DNA from: Centipeda noxia ATCC 43541
GTDB lineage: Bacteria > Bacillota > Negativicutes > Selenomonadales > Selenomonadaceae
Reading direction: 5' to 3'
Assembly: GCF_000160555.1 (NCBI RefSeq)
Contig: NZ_GG749279.1
Coordinates: forward strand, 95,915 to 144,583
Length of the DNA: 48,669 bases
The notes below the pieces were generated by a model, which worked only from the letters and a program-made list of their open reading frames with translations, was not told the origin of the DNA and searched no databases. Both the position numbers and the translations under genes were made by a program. Position 1 is the stretch's first letter. Each line of letters opens with the position of its first letter. This document shows positions 24,339 to 33,173 of this stretch, piece after piece.

Positions 24339-25142
24339 TTACCGAAGATTGAAGCTGATCTTTGTGGTGACCGGTAGCGCTGCACCGGTGGGATTTGGAA
24401 AGGTACCGACAGCGTATGCTGCATTGACTGCTGCCTCGTCAAGCAAACTGTTTCCTGAAGATGAGGCAACCGATACATTTGTGATCACGCCGGAGGCGCT
24501 AATTGTGGTGATAATCGTCGTTGTGCCCTCGATCTGGCGCTTCATAGCCATGTAGGGATATTCCTTGTTCGCATTGACTGCGGCCCAGAAGCCTTCTTTA
24601 TCAAAAGGAACATTGCCCGTGCCGGAGACATTGCCGTTGCCCGACCCTTGACCTGCTCCAGAGCCCTCGCCGACGCCCTGACCGTCGCCTGTACCGTCGC
24701 CGCTGCCCGTTCCTGACCCCGAGCCGTTGCCGCCGCCGCTCCCGCTGCCGCTGCCGGGTTCACCCCCAGTTGATGTTCCTGTTGAGGAGGCTGCGGATGG
24801 TGTTGACGCAGATGACTGCGTGGGCGGAGAGACGGCATCCTGTACCGGTGCCACAGTCTCAGATACAGGATGTACCGTTGGCATGGTCTGCTGTACCGTC
24901 TCGACACGTTTTGCTACTTCCTCTGCCTTGAGCGGTTCGGGGAAGAGGCTCTCACTGCCCCCGCCGCCCCCGGCATGACCGCTGCCCTGGCTGAAATCAG
25001 AAGCCTGCAGGTCGATCTCATACGTCTGCTGCTCTTTTTCGGCAACAACGACGGCAAGACCGATCGCGAGCAGCAGGAAGATCACGAGATGTATGACGGC
25101 AGAGACGATATAGGCTTTACTCCATGAGAGTTGCTGCTCCAT
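24339..25142 (-). CDS. tonB: TonB-family energy-transducing protein with Gly/Ser-rich periplasmic linker
   Basis: This 267-residue inner-membrane protein links ExbB/ExbD to the outer-membrane receptor. One membrane segment (about 10-34) follows a short cytoplasmic end. The periplasmic part has a Pro/Thr/Ser stretch and then a long repetitive Gly-Ser-Asp tract (about 127-175) in place of the usual Pro-Glu/Pro-Lys rod. The C-terminal domain (about 185-267) shows the YPYMAMKRQIEGTTTI and ISFNLR strands of TonB. It is last in the operon, 4 bases after exbD. Confidence 0.88.
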   Translation of the reverse strand: MEQQLSWSKAYIVSAVIHLVIFLLLAIGLAVVVAEKEQQTYEIDLQASDFSQGSGHAGGGGGSESLFPEPLKAEEVAKRVETVQQTMPTVHPVSETVAPVQDAVSPPTQSSASTPSAASSTGTSTGGEPGSGSGSGGGNGSGSGTGSGDGTGDGQGVGEGSGAGQGSGNGNVSGTGNVPFDKEGFWAAVNANKEYPYMAMKRQIEGTTTIITTISASGVITNVSVASSSGNSLLDEAAVNAAYAVGTFPNPTGAALPVTTKISFNLR

Positions 25143-25146
25143 ATAT

Positions 25147-25554
25147 CTATCCCTTCTGTTCTGCGGCGATCGAGAGCCGTTTTACCCCCGCTCCTTTGAG
25201 CATATCCATTACGGCGACCACCTGACCGTGTGCCGTGCGCTTATCTGCCTGCAGGACGACCGCAGCGTTCGGGTTCTCCTGCATATGACGTTTCATGATT
25301 GCCGCGGACTCTGTGATGCTCACGGGATTGTTGTCGATTGTGATATGACCTTCCTCATCAAGCGTCATAATGATCGGCAGCTGCGCCGGGGCAGTTGCAC
25401 TTTGCGCCTGCGGGAGCTGAACGGCAAGAGCCTTTTGTGCGACTGTCTGCAGGCTGTTCATCATAAAGAAGACGAGCAGGAAGAAAATAATGTCGATCAT
25501 CGGGATGATCATGAACTCCGGCTTCTTTTTCAGTCGATGATTGCTAAAATTCAT
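25147..25554 (-). CDS. exbD: Biopolymer transport protein ExbD
   Basis: This 135-residue membrane protein is part of the proton-driven ExbB/ExbD motor. One membrane segment (about 15-35) contains the essential Asp in MIPMIDIIFFLLVFF. A periplasmic domain follows (about 45-135). The ATG at 25554 overlaps the exbB stop (ATGA) and has GGGAGG 4 bases upstream. Confidence 0.93.
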   Translation of the reverse strand: MNFSNHRLKKKPEFMIIPMIDIIFFLLVFFMMNSLQTVAQKALAVQLPQAQSATAPAQLPIIMTLDEEGHITIDNNPVSITESAAIMKRHMQENPNAAVVLQADKRTAHGQVVAVMDMLKGAGVKRLSIAAEQKG

Positions 25555-26174
25555 CGTTCCTCCCAGCTTTCTTTTTTCGCAGTGACAATTGTTGCGCAGA
25601 GACGCTCTGTATCCGTGACGACAGCATCGAGCTGATGGCTGAAGTAGGTGTAGACGCAGAATGCAATGATGGCAACGCAAAGACCCGTTGCCGTTGCAAC
25701 GAGTGCCTCACCGACACCACCCGTGATCGCTCCTGCGCCGCCGCCTTCATCGAGGACACTGAATGTCTGGATCATACCTGTAACCGTACCGAGCAGCCCG
25801 AGCAGAGGGGCAATCGTGACGATTGCGCTCAGGTAGTCGAGATAGCGGCGGAAGTTGATTGCCTCCATGGACATGCGGTCCGAGAATGCGCCCTTCATCG
25901 CTGTCTCTGTGCCGGCATTCTCTATGCCGCTCTCAACGATGCGGCTGACTGCGGAAGGGAACTCTTTGCAGAGCTTGCCGATCGTATCCCAGTCCTTTTG
26001 TACAGCGGCGTGATAGACACCGTGGAAGAACGTGCGCGAACCTTTGCGATTGATGCGGTAATAGTAGAAGCGCTCCACAGCAATCGCAAATGTGATCAGC
26101 GAGAGAATCAGCAGGGGATACATAACCAGTCCGCCGCTGTGAAAGAGGTGTACTGCACTTTCGAAACCTGACAT
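25551..26174 (-). CDS. exbB: Biopolymer transport protein ExbB (MotA/TolQ/ExbB family)
   Basis: This 207-residue protein has three membrane segments (about 15-37, 105-130, 150-175). The conserved stretch APLLGLLGTVTGMIQTF and the GEALVATATGLCVAI segment form the channel core. The start at 26174 was chosen for its AAAGGAG site; the frame stays open farther upstream into the receptor gene. It lies 23 bases after the receptor gene. Confidence 0.93.
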   Translation of the reverse strand: MSGFESAVHLFHSGGLVMYPLLILSLITFAIAVERFYYYRINRKGSRTFFHGVYHAAVQKDWDTIGKLCKEFPSAVSRIVESGIENAGTETAMKGAFSDRMSMEAINFRRYLDYLSAIVTIAPLLGLLGTVTGMIQTFSVLDEGGGAGAITGGVGEALVATATGLCVAIIAFCVYTYFSHQLDAVVTDTERLCATIVTAKKESWEER

Positions 26175-26197
26175 ATGTTGTTGCTCCTTTATAGAAT

Positions 26198-28612
26198 TTA
26201 GAATGTCATGCGCATACCGAAGCGGTAGATGCGCCCTGCCATACCAAGGTATGGATCGTATTGATTGAACAGATTCGTGATGCCGGCGTAGAACGTGAGG
26301 AAGTGGTGATAGTCCTTTTCGATCATGAGATTCCACAGGCCGTAGTTCTTCTCGCGGGCGACTTTCTCACGGGTGAAGCCGTGCTCAATATCGCCTCGCA
26401 TGTAAGTTTTTGCATCGCCTTCATTCCGGAATACACGATATACTTCTCCTGTATTTGGATCGGTAAACTCGAGATGCTCCATTGCTCCGGCGCCGCCAAA
26501 GATGCGTCCCGTTGCGACGCGGTCGCGGATATCGAGGTAGTTCCGCGTATAGTCGCCCCAGAGGGTAGCGCGCCAGCCGTGTTTACGGTCATCGTAGGTC
26601 ATCGTGAGGTTGAACATATGGCGGCCGCGCCCCTCCAGGCGGTTGCCGGTCTGGCGGTCATAGGCGTCGAGATAGGTATAGCCTGCCTTTATATTGAAAT
26701 CTCGAGACATCTGGTGCGAAACCTCCGCCTCAATGCCCTGCGTGCGTGCCTTTGAAATATTTGCATAGGTATAGACATCATCCGTAGCCGGAATACCGCT
26801 TGCATAAGAGGAGTCGTCAATCACATTGTTTTCGATGTCCGTCCAGTTGTTTGCTGCTTGAAGTGCTGCTGCAAGATCATCATAGCTGCTGAACCCCCAA
26901 GGGTCCGGATATCGTATATGCGTATCATAATAGGTGCGTCCATAGAGATTCTTACTCTCTTTTTCTCCCGTATACATGATCTGCATATAGTCTTTGTAAT
27001 CGTTGCGGAAGAGTGTAATCTTCGCACTCGTCTTTTTGTCGAAATCCTTTTCAACGGAGATATCCATATTGAGCGCCTTCTCAGGCTTGAGCTCGGGATT
27101 GCCTTCGAACAGCCATCCGTTGCGGATCGGCGGTGAAGGGTTCAGGGAGGGCTCATACATCTCCCAGTCATGGTAGAGTTCAGCAATGCCGCCTGTGGCA
27201 AAGCTCGTTCCGATGTTTGCCTTGATGCGGACGTTGCTCTGCGGCTTATACGTTGCGCCGATGGATGGTGAGACGTTTACGCCGAAATGACTGTGGTTCG
27301 TGTAACGCATGGCAGGAATTACGAGCAGTTTCTTGCCGACCTGCCAGTCATCCATAATATAGGCGCTGTAGTAGTTGAGCGAGGTCTCATAGATATCGCC
27401 GGTGTAAGACCGTATATTCGGATCGGACGGATCGCTTGGATTGGGGAAGGTGTAGAGCCTTGTCTGCTGAGATGGCGTTTGTCCCGGGACGCGAATGCGT
27501 GTCCCTTCGCCGCTCTCATCATGATAGTCTGCACCGAGAGTCACGTAGTGCTTATCATGCGCCATAATCCCCGCCGACGCCTCCAGGACATTATCCACGC
27601 GATTGAAATAATCAAAGTAGAAATGGCGGTAGGGAACGCCGGGCTTGCCGAAGACATCATAATTCACATCGGAGTCATGTTCCGTTTGATAGGCGCGTAT
27701 ACGGTAATCCACGCGATTGGTCTGCTTTTTCCAGTCGACACTGAAGTTATTGCGCCATGCGTCTTCAAATGCTTTCATATCTATGATTCTGCCCAGCGGA
27801 GTATCCTTCTCCAAGTCCTCCGTCTGCCGATCAGCAGAAATTGTCAGAGTCTCATTTTTGCCAATATTGAACTCGACGCGTGCGCTCATCGGATTACGCT
27901 TTCCGTAGTACTGCATGGACGAGCCGTCCTTATCGTAAAGATACGGCGCAGTCTTGCTCCAGCCATAGGAGAAGTCCATATAGGTGCCGCCGCCAAGATC
28001 GCCGGTCGAGTAGCCAATACTGTGGTTGTACTGGCTGCCGCCCGCATCGATCCACGAGCCCTCGGTTGTGAGACGAATCCTCCGTTTGTGCGAGATCTTT
28101 GTGATGATGTTGATGACGCCGCCGATGGCATCCGCGCCATAGCGTGCTGTACCAGAACCGCGGATGATCTCGATGTGATCAATGTCATCGAGTCCGATGC
28201 GGTTGATTTCATCTGTCGCACCATAATATTTGCTCAGCCCTCCCGCAAGTCTGCGGCCATCGACAAGAATGAGGGTGTGACGAGGTTCTGCGCCGCGGAT
28301 GCCGACAGTCTTGCGGCCCATGTTGTCCGTTCCCATCTGGATGTCCTGTTCTGCAGCGAGCGCGTCCGAGAGTGTGCGTGCCCCCTTGCGGTCAAGGTCG
28401 GCGCGGGAGATGATGGTCTTCGTCTCGGGCGCTTCCTTGAGCATCTCTTTATCAAAGTCCGCTTCCACGTGAATATCTTTGGTTGAGACGTTTGATGTAT
28501 CCTCCTCCGGAATGTCTTCTGATGCATAGGCATATGGTGAACTAAGGCAAGCAAGTACGGCGGCTGTCAGTACGGCGGCTCTTCCTTGACATATTTTGCC
28601 TTTGAACGACAT
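26198..28612 (-). CDS. TonB-dependent outer-membrane receptor (iron-regulated, CirA-like)
   Basis: This 804-residue receptor starts with a signal peptide (about 1-30, cut after AYA). A plug domain (about 60-175) has VGIRGAEPRHTLILVDGRR and the GxxxxxyGxxAIGGVINIIT signature. A beta-barrel of about 620 residues ends in Phe, as the outer-membrane assembly machinery expects. It is the first gene of receptor-exbB-exbD-tonB. A Fur box covers its -10, so the cargo is probably an iron chelate or haem, but the ligand cannot be named. There is no cobalamin riboswitch: the leader is only about 35 bases. Confidence 0.92.
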   Translation of the reverse strand: MSFKGKICQGRAAVLTAAVLACLSSPYAYASEDIPEEDTSNVSTKDIHVEADFDKEMLKEAPETKTIISRADLDRKGARTLSDALAAEQDIQMGTDNMGRKTVGIRGAEPRHTLILVDGRRLAGGLSKYYGATDEINRIGLDDIDHIEIIRGSGTARYGADAIGGVINIITKISHKRRIRLTTEGSWIDAGGSQYNHSIGYSTGDLGGGTYMDFSYGWSKTAPYLYDKDGSSMQYYGKRNPMSARVEFNIGKNETLTISADRQTEDLEKDTPLGRIIDMKAFEDAWRNNFSVDWKKQTNRVDYRIRAYQTEHDSDVNYDVFGKPGVPYRHFYFDYFNRVDNVLEASAGIMAHDKHYVTLGADYHDESGEGTRIRVPGQTPSQQTRLYTFPNPSDPSDPNIRSYTGDIYETSLNYYSAYIMDDWQVGKKLLVIPAMRYTNHSHFGVNVSPSIGATYKPQSNVRIKANIGTSFATGGIAELYHDWEMYEPSLNPSPPIRNGWLFEGNPELKPEKALNMDISVEKDFDKKTSAKITLFRNDYKDYMQIMYTGEKESKNLYGRTYYDTHIRYPDPWGFSSYDDLAAALQAANNWTDIENNVIDDSSYASGIPATDDVYTYANISKARTQGIEAEVSHQMSRDFNIKAGYTYLDAYDRQTGNRLEGRGRHMFNLTMTYDDRKHGWRATLWGDYTRNYLDIRDRVATGRIFGGAGAMEHLEFTDPNTGEVYRVFRNEGDAKTYMRGDIEHGFTREKVAREKNYGLWNLMIEKDYHHFLTFYAGITNLFNQYDPYLGMAGRIYRFGMRMTF

Positions 28613-28644
28613 TTTTTTATCCTCCTATAAATGAAGAAAAGATT

Positions 28645-28663
28645 GAATACCATTATCATTATA
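28645..28663 (-). promoter_or_regulatory. Fur box at the receptor operon
   Basis: On the minus strand TATAATGATAATGGTATTC matches the 19-bp Fur consensus in most positions of its first two hexamers (ATAATGATAAT intact). It covers the -10 and the predicted start site. Confidence 0.75.
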
Positions 28664-28685
28664 GGGGGATAGGGGGATATGTCAA
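28658..28685 (-). promoter_or_regulatory. Promoter of the receptor-exbB-exbD-tonB operon
   Basis: A perfect TTGACA (28680-28685) and a perfect TATAAT (28658-28663) are separated by 16 bases. The spacer is made of two TATCCCCC units. Confidence 0.85.
28661..28679. repeat. 8-bp tandem repeat in the promoter spacer
   Basis: ATAGGGGG occurs twice in tandem (28661-28668, 28669-28676) followed by a partial ATA. It forms the whole spacer between -35 and -10 of the receptor operon. Confidence 0.8.
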
Positions 28686-28717
28686 TTAAAATACTTTAAT
28701 AATTATACCAGTGCATT

Positions 28718-28746
28718 TTGACAATGCAACCTTTTTTTATTATACT
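28718..28746 (+). promoter_or_regulatory. Promoter of the yacL-ispD-ispF transcript
   Basis: A perfect TTGACA (28718-28723) and TATACT (28741-28746, 5 of 6) with a 17-base spacer. TGCATT/AATGCA (28712-28717, 28723-28728) is a short inverted repeat around the -35. Confidence 0.8.
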
Positions 28747-28814
28747 GAAAAAGTTGAGGAACACAGTATGAAGCGGTGATCCTGCAAGATATTTATACGA
28801 GGGGAGGTGAATAT

Positions 28815-29969
28815 TTGTTACTTGAACGTGTATTACGTTTTTTTGTTGTTCTCCTTATGGCAATTGTCGGCGGAACGCTCTTTGAGCTTGCCGTGCCGAC
28901 TGCAAATGATTATTTTTCAGCGCCGTTATGGCATACGGAACTTGGAATCTTCGGACTCACGCTTGCGGGGCTCCTCTGCATTCTCACCGGTACGATTCTG
29001 GGCGGTATCATTGGCTATCCTCTCGCGCCGTTCTTTACGGGACGTCTCAAACGTTTCTCAGTGTGGGTAGAGGGACAGCTGGGCAAGATGCCGACACGCG
29101 ATGTCATTGCCGGGGCGATCGGACTTTTCATCGGACTCATCATTGCACGCCTGTTGGGCGATTCGTTTTCTACGATTCCTATCGTCGGCGATTACATTCC
29201 CATTGTGTTCAGCGTTGTGCTCGGCTACCTCGGCGTCCACATCATGGTCAAGAAACAGCAGGAAATTACGGAGGCGTTTGACTTTATTCCGCGTTTCCTG
29301 CGCGAGATGACGCGCATCCGTGAGGGGCGTGTTCCGGCACCGCTTCCGGTGCAGATGCGAGACGGACAAACGGAACGCCAGTATAAACTGCTCGATACGA
29401 GCGTCATCATCGACGGCCGCATCGCGGATATCTGTGAGACAGGCTTCCTTGAAGGAACGCTGCTCATTCCGGTCTTTGTCCTCGAAGAGCTGCAGCATAT
29501 CGCGGATTCTCCGGACTCTCTCAAGCGCGTCCGCGGGCGCCGGGGGCTCGACGTTCTGCAAAAGATCCGTAAAGAATCGCGTATGAAGGTGGAGATCACT
29601 GAGGCAGACTTTGAGGATATCACAGAGGTTGACTCCAAACTTCTTCAGCTGGCGCAGGAAGTCGGCGGCAAGATTATCACGAATGATTTCAACTTGAACA
29701 AGGTCGCGCAGCTGCGCGGCGTTTCTGTACTCAATATCAATGCGCTCTCCAATGCAGTGAAGCCAGTTGCTATTCCGGGCGATTTGATGACGGTGCAGAT
29801 TGTCCGTCCGGGAAAAGAGCATGGACAGGGGCTTGCCTATCTCGATGACGGGACCATGATCGTTGTAGACGGCGGGTTCCGCTGTATGAATGAGGTTGTC
29901 TCTGTCGAGGTGACGTCGGCGCTCCAAACGGCTGCAGGCCGTATGATCTTTGCAAAATTGACGCGGTAA
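28815..29969 (+). CDS. yacL: YacL-type membrane protein with PIN and TRAM domains
   Basis: This protein has about 384 residues. Four hydrophobic segments fill the first 150 residues. A PIN-fold nuclease-like domain (about 188-310) keeps acidic residues in KLLDTSVIIDGR, VLEELQ, EVDSKLL and TNDFNL. A C-terminal TRAM domain (about 318-384) probably binds RNA. The family sits before ispD in Bacillus (yacL-ispD-ispF), exactly as here. A TTG start at 28815 is chosen because GGGAGGTG ends 5 bases before it and no ATG is near. The nucleic-acid target is unknown. Confidence 0.88.
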   Translation: MLLERVLRFFVVLLMAIVGGTLFELAVPTANDYFSAPLWHTELGIFGLTLAGLLCILTGTILGGIIGYPLAPFFTGRLKRFSVWVEGQLGKMPTRDVIAGAIGLFIGLIIARLLGDSFSTIPIVGDYIPIVFSVVLGYLGVHIMVKKQQEITEAFDFIPRFLREMTRIREGRVPAPLPVQMRDGQTERQYKLLDTSVIIDGRIADICETGFLEGTLLIPVFVLEELQHIADSPDSLKRVRGRRGLDVLQKIRKESRMKVEITEADFEDITEVDSKLLQLAQEVGGKIITNDFNLNKVAQLRGVSVLNINALSNAVKPVAIPGDLMTVQIVRPGKEHGQGLAYLDDGTMIVVDGGFRCMNEVVSVEVTSALQTAAGRMIFAKLTR

Positions 29970-29993
29970 TCGCCAGGCGCACAGGAGGATATT

Positions 29994-30764
29994 ATGGTTA
30001 GTGTGGTCTTCCCGGCGGCGGGTCAGGCGCATCGGATGCAGGCGGGACTGAATAAAGTCTTTCTGACTCTTGCTGGGAAGCCGATGCTTCTTCGCACGCT
30101 GCTCACATTTTCCAAAGTGCCAGAGGTCGGAGAGCTGATTATCGCCGTCGGCGCGGATGAGGTGGAACCGGTTACGAATCTTCTCAGCCGCGTCAAGGGG
30201 CTTGCTCCGTGGCAGGTCGTTGAGGGCGGTTCTGAGCGCCAGTATTCTATTCGCAACGGATTGAAACTTGTGTCAGAGGAAGCAGATATCGTTCTGGTAC
30301 ATGACGCGGCGCGCCCGCTCATCCGGCGTGAAACGATCGAGGAGCTCATCCGCGTCGTGCGTGCCGAGGGCGCAGCGATTGTCGCTGTGCCGGAGAAGAA
30401 TACGATCAAGATCGCCTCTGAGGATGCCCTTGTTGTTTCTACGCCGCCGCGCAGCACTCTTTGGCAGGTGCAGACCCCGCAGGGGTTTCGCAAGGATCTT
30501 CTGATCGAGGCGAATCGGCGTGCGGACGAGGATAACTTTCTCGGGACGGACGACGCGAGCCTTGTAGAGCGCATCGGCGCGAAGGTTCACATTGTCAAAG
30601 GAGAATACAGCAACATCAAAGTAACCACGCCTGAGGACATGATCATTGCGGAGGCAATTCTGCGCAATGATATGGGCGCGGGAGAACTGATGAAGACTGC
30701 CGTGCATGAGGCAAAACGTCTGCTTGGCGGGGTCGTTCGGCGGCGAAAGGGGGACGGGGAATGA
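29994..30764 (+). CDS. ispD: 2-C-methyl-D-erythritol 4-phosphate cytidylyltransferase
   Basis: This 256-residue enzyme of the MEP isoprenoid pathway couples CTP to methylerythritol phosphate. [10 protein letters not shown] near the N-terminus is a variant of the nucleotide-binding PAAGxGxRM, with the catalytic Lys in [13 protein letters not shown] and TPQGF are typical. The last 25 residues are a basic extension. AGGAGG lies before the ATG. It overlaps ispF by 4 bases. Confidence 0.94.
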   Translation: MVSVVFPAAGQAHRMQAGLNKVFLTLAGKPMLLRTLLTFSKVPEVGELIIAVGADEVEPVTNLLSRVKGLAPWQVVEGGSERQYSIRNGLKLVSEEADIVLVHDAARPLIRRETIEELIRVVRAEGAAIVAVPEKNTIKIASEDALVVSTPPRSTLWQVQTPQGFRKDLLIEANRRADEDNFLGTDDASLVERIGAKVHIVKGEYSNIKVTTPEDMIIAEAILRNDMGAGELMKTAVHEAKRLLGGVVRRRKGDGE

Positions 30765-31237
30765 CGAGATTTGGGATCGGCTACGATGTCCACCGTCTGG
30801 TTGACGGACGAAGACTTATTCTAGGCGGGGTAGATATTCCGTATGAAAAGGGCCTGCTCGGGCACTCGGATGCAGATGTGCTTCTGCACGCCGTTTCGGA
30901 TGCCTTGCTTGGTGCAGCGGCGCTTGGGGATATCGGAAAGCATTTTCCCGATACCGATGTGCGTTTTGCAGGCGCAGACAGCGGAAAACTGCTCGAGGAG
31001 ACTGCTCGTCTCGTACGAGCCGAGGGCTATGCCATTGGCAATGTGGATGCAACAGTTGTAGCTCAGGCACCGAAACTCCAGCAGTATATTCCGATGATGC
31101 GCGATAATCTTGCACGCTTCCTCGGCCTTGATGCAGGAGATGTCAATGTTAAGGCGACGACAGAAGAGAAGCTCGGATTCACGGGCGCAGGTGAAGGGAT
31201 GTCCGCCTATGCTGTTGCAGGCATAGAGCGTATATAG
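30761..31237 (+). CDS. ispF: 2-C-methyl-D-erythritol 2,4-cyclodiphosphate synthase
   Basis: This 158-residue trimeric zinc enzyme makes the cyclodiphosphate of the MEP pathway. [36 protein letters not shown] and the C-terminal [12 protein letters not shown] are all canonical. It starts inside the ispD stop (ATGA), so the two are coupled. Confidence 0.97.
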   Translation: MTRFGIGYDVHRLVDGRRLILGGVDIPYEKGLLGHSDADVLLHAVSDALLGAAALGDIGKHFPDTDVRFAGADSGKLLEETARLVRAEGYAIGNVDATVVAQAPKLQQYIPMMRDNLARFLGLDAGDVNVKATTEEKLGFTGAGEGMSAYAVAGIERI

Positions 31238-31261
31238 AGTATGTGTTATGGAGGTAGTAGT

Positions 31262-32206
31262 ATGGAAAATCAGCTGAAGAAACTGCTGGGGATTGAGGTT
31301 CCTATTATTCAGGGCGGCATGGCATGGATTTCGGAGGCAAATCTTGCCTCTGCAGTCTCGAATGCGGGAGGCGCAGGCATCATCTCGACAGGCGGCCGCA
31401 CAACGGAGTATACGCGGGATGAGATTCGCCGCTGCCGCACGCTGACGGATCGCCCGTTTGGCGTGAACGTCATGCTTATGGCACCGAATAGGGATGAGAT
31501 CGTCGATGTTATCTGCGAGGAAAAGCCGGCATTCGTTACGCTCGGTGCGGGCAATCCCGTTCCCTATTTTGAAAAACTCCATGCTGCCGGGGTAAAGGTT
31601 ATCCCTGTTGTTCCGAGCGTGAAGCTTGCGAAGCGTGTGGAGGAAAAGGGCGCGGATGCCATCGTTGTAGAGGGGATGGAAGCCGGCGGACACATCGGCG
31701 TACTCTCGACGATGCCGCTGATGGAACAGGTTATCCCGGAGGTTTCTCTGCCGGTCATTATGGCAGGCGGTTTCGGCGACGGACGGGGGCTCGCAGCAGC
31801 ACTCCTCATGGGGGCCGCAGGTGTTCAGATGGGAACGCGCTTCCTTGTCGCCGAGGAATGTGTCGTACATCCGAATGTGAAGGCAAAACTCATTGAAGCC
31901 GTGGATACGGATACAATTGTCACAGGCATCACTATCGGCGGCGCGGTACGCGGCGTCAAGAATAAATTTTCTGAGGAATTCGTTGCGCTCGAGTATTCGG
32001 GCAAGGCGACGAAAGAGGAACTGTTGGACCGTGCAACGGGGACGAACAAGCTTGCCGCGGTGGACGGAGATGTTGTCAACGGTATGGTACAGGCGGGAGA
32101 GACGCTGACCCTTCTGCGCAGCATTGAGCCGACGCGCGTCATCATTGAGCGCATTGTGCGCGAGGCACGCGAGACGCTTGCACACGCCAAATCGATTGAG
32201 ATTTAA
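31262..32206 (+). CDS. fabK: Enoyl-ACP reductase II (FabK-type flavoprotein)
   Basis: This 314-residue FMN-dependent TIM-barrel enzyme probably catalyses the last step of each fatty-acid elongation cycle. The N-terminus (IPIIQGGMAWI-like), VTLGAGNP, VVEGMEAGGHIG with the active-site His, AGGFGDGRG and GVQMGTRF match Streptococcus FabK closely. Nitronate monooxygenases share the fold and are the alternative. The ATG at 31262 has GGAGG 9 bases upstream. No other fab gene is adjacent; it probably belongs to the ispDF transcript. Confidence 0.85.
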   Translation: MENQLKKLLGIEVPIIQGGMAWISEANLASAVSNAGGAGIISTGGRTTEYTRDEIRRCRTLTDRPFGVNVMLMAPNRDEIVDVICEEKPAFVTLGAGNPVPYFEKLHAAGVKVIPVVPSVKLAKRVEEKGADAIVVEGMEAGGHIGVLSTMPLMEQVIPEVSLPVIMAGGFGDGRGLAAALLMGAAGVQMGTRFLVAEECVVHPNVKAKLIEAVDTDTIVTGITIGGAVRGVKNKFSEEFVALEYSGKATKEELLDRATGTNKLAAVDGDVVNGMVQAGETLTLLRSIEPTRVIIERIVREARETLAHAKSIEI

Positions 32207-32222
32207 GGGGTAAAACAAGGGA

Positions 32223-33134
32223 ATGGGCACGGACGAACTGACACGGATTCATGAACTCGCGAAGCGGGTAACGCTTCTCGAAAAGATGGTGCTGCGTCAG
32301 CAGAGCCGCATTGATGAACTGGTGCAGAGCATAGAGCGTGCAGCGGACAATAAGAACCGTCCGCTGTCCATGCGGGCAGATGCGACGCAAAGCGCTGGGG
32401 ACCGTGCGGCAGAGGAAAATACTACCGCCGTACGTGCCGTTCCCTCTGTAAGCGATCTCCTGGATGAGGAGATGAAGCATGAGCTGACACATGCCTACAC
32501 GGCATCCCCGGTTCAGCAGCAGGAGCCACCTTGGGACAGAGCTGCGAGTGCGATGGAACGGGCAGCGGGGAGCTATGCGAGAGCAACAGGCGGCAAGGAG
32601 CCGATGCAGAGCGACCGTGCAAAACAGAACGAAGCCGCACGCAGGAAAATCGCCGAAGAAACATTGGAACAGATTCCCGTGCATGAGCTGCGTGAGCGCA
32701 CGCCTGCCGAACGGGCATCAGACTATATGCGGGACTATAATGCACTCTACGATGTGCCGGGGACGATGTTCCAAAAGAAGAGGGCGCAGGATGACTTTAT
32801 CAAGCTCTATGAAGTGCTGGGCCTGCGCTGTACGAATATGCAGCTGCGCCTGAGCCGCCCTGAGCTGGAGCCTCGTTTTGTTGCCGTTACGCCGACGCGT
32901 GACGCTGATTTTTGGGGGATGCCTCTCGGCAACAACCTTTTTGCCGTTGTGCCGAATCCGTTTCTCGTCTATGGCGAAGAGATGCATATGGCGGGCGGTA
33001 TGCGCGAAGCATTCAATTCCAACTATCGCGCGGGGAATACCTACGGTCGGTTTACGGTCAAGGAAACGGCGACGTTCCAATTCGGCACGATTGGAAAGGT
33101 GTTCAAGAAAGGACAGCTTGAAGCTGAGATATAG
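32223..33134 (+). CDS. Unrecognised protein: N-terminal coiled coil, charged linker, conserved-looking C-terminal domain
   Basis: This 303-residue protein is not one I recognise. Residues about 5-42 are heptad-like and should form a coiled coil. Residues 45-150 are polar, Ala/Glu/Arg-rich and probably disordered. A compact domain of about 110-120 residues ends the protein, with FVAVTPTRDADFWGMPLG, NNLFAVVPNPFLVYGEE and ATFQFGTIGKVFKKGQL. That domain looks beta-rich and globular, reading as a small ligand- or partner-binding unit. No signal peptide or membrane segment is seen. It starts 17 bases after fabK with a poorly spaced AAGGGG site, so it is probably co-transcribed. A strong terminator follows. 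Confidence 0.75.
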   Translation: MGTDELTRIHELAKRVTLLEKMVLRQQSRIDELVQSIERAADNKNRPLSMRADATQSAGDRAAEENTTAVRAVPSVSDLLDEEMKHELTHAYTASPVQQQEPPWDRAASAMERAAGSYARATGGKEPMQSDRAKQNEAARRKIAEETLEQIPVHELRERTPAERASDYMRDYNALYDVPGTMFQKKRAQDDFIKLYEVLGLRCTNMQLRLSRPELEPRFVAVTPTRDADFWGMPLGNNLFAVVPNPFLVYGEEMHMAGGMREAFNSNYRAGNTYGRFTVKETATFQFGTIGKVFKKGQLEAEI

Positions 33135-33139
33135 CAGCA

Positions 33140-33173
33140 AAAAAATAAGGCAGAGATCTCTGCCTTATTTTTT
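33140..33173. terminator. Bidirectional terminator, perfect 34-bp palindrome
   Basis: Two 17-base arms (33140-33156 and 33157-33173) are exact complements, with A and T tracts at the ends. It ends the transcript from the left and overlaps the stop codon of the minus-strand CobT-like gene. Confidence 0.92.

Noticed and set aside
24727-24978. Pro-rich plus-strand frame opposite tonB
   Set aside because: Mirror of the Gly/Ser-coding repeat on the minus strand, which belongs to a complete TonB protein.
27287-28486. 399-codon open frame antisense to the TonB receptor
   Set aside because: Lies wholly inside a well-supported receptor gene and shows no family motif; repeated stop-free antisense frames are common in this base composition.
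28613-28657. Cobalamin riboswitch before the TonB receptor
   Set aside because: The leader is only about 35 bases; control is better explained by the Fur box.
28712-28728. TGCATT/AATGCA inverted repeat as an operator for yacL
   Set aside because: Only 6 bp per arm and partly made by the -35 box; likely chance.
30821-32230. 469-codon antisense frame spanning ispF and fabK
   Set aside because: Crosses two clear genes and the gap between them, with Cys/His-rich low-complexity content typical of a reverse reading.
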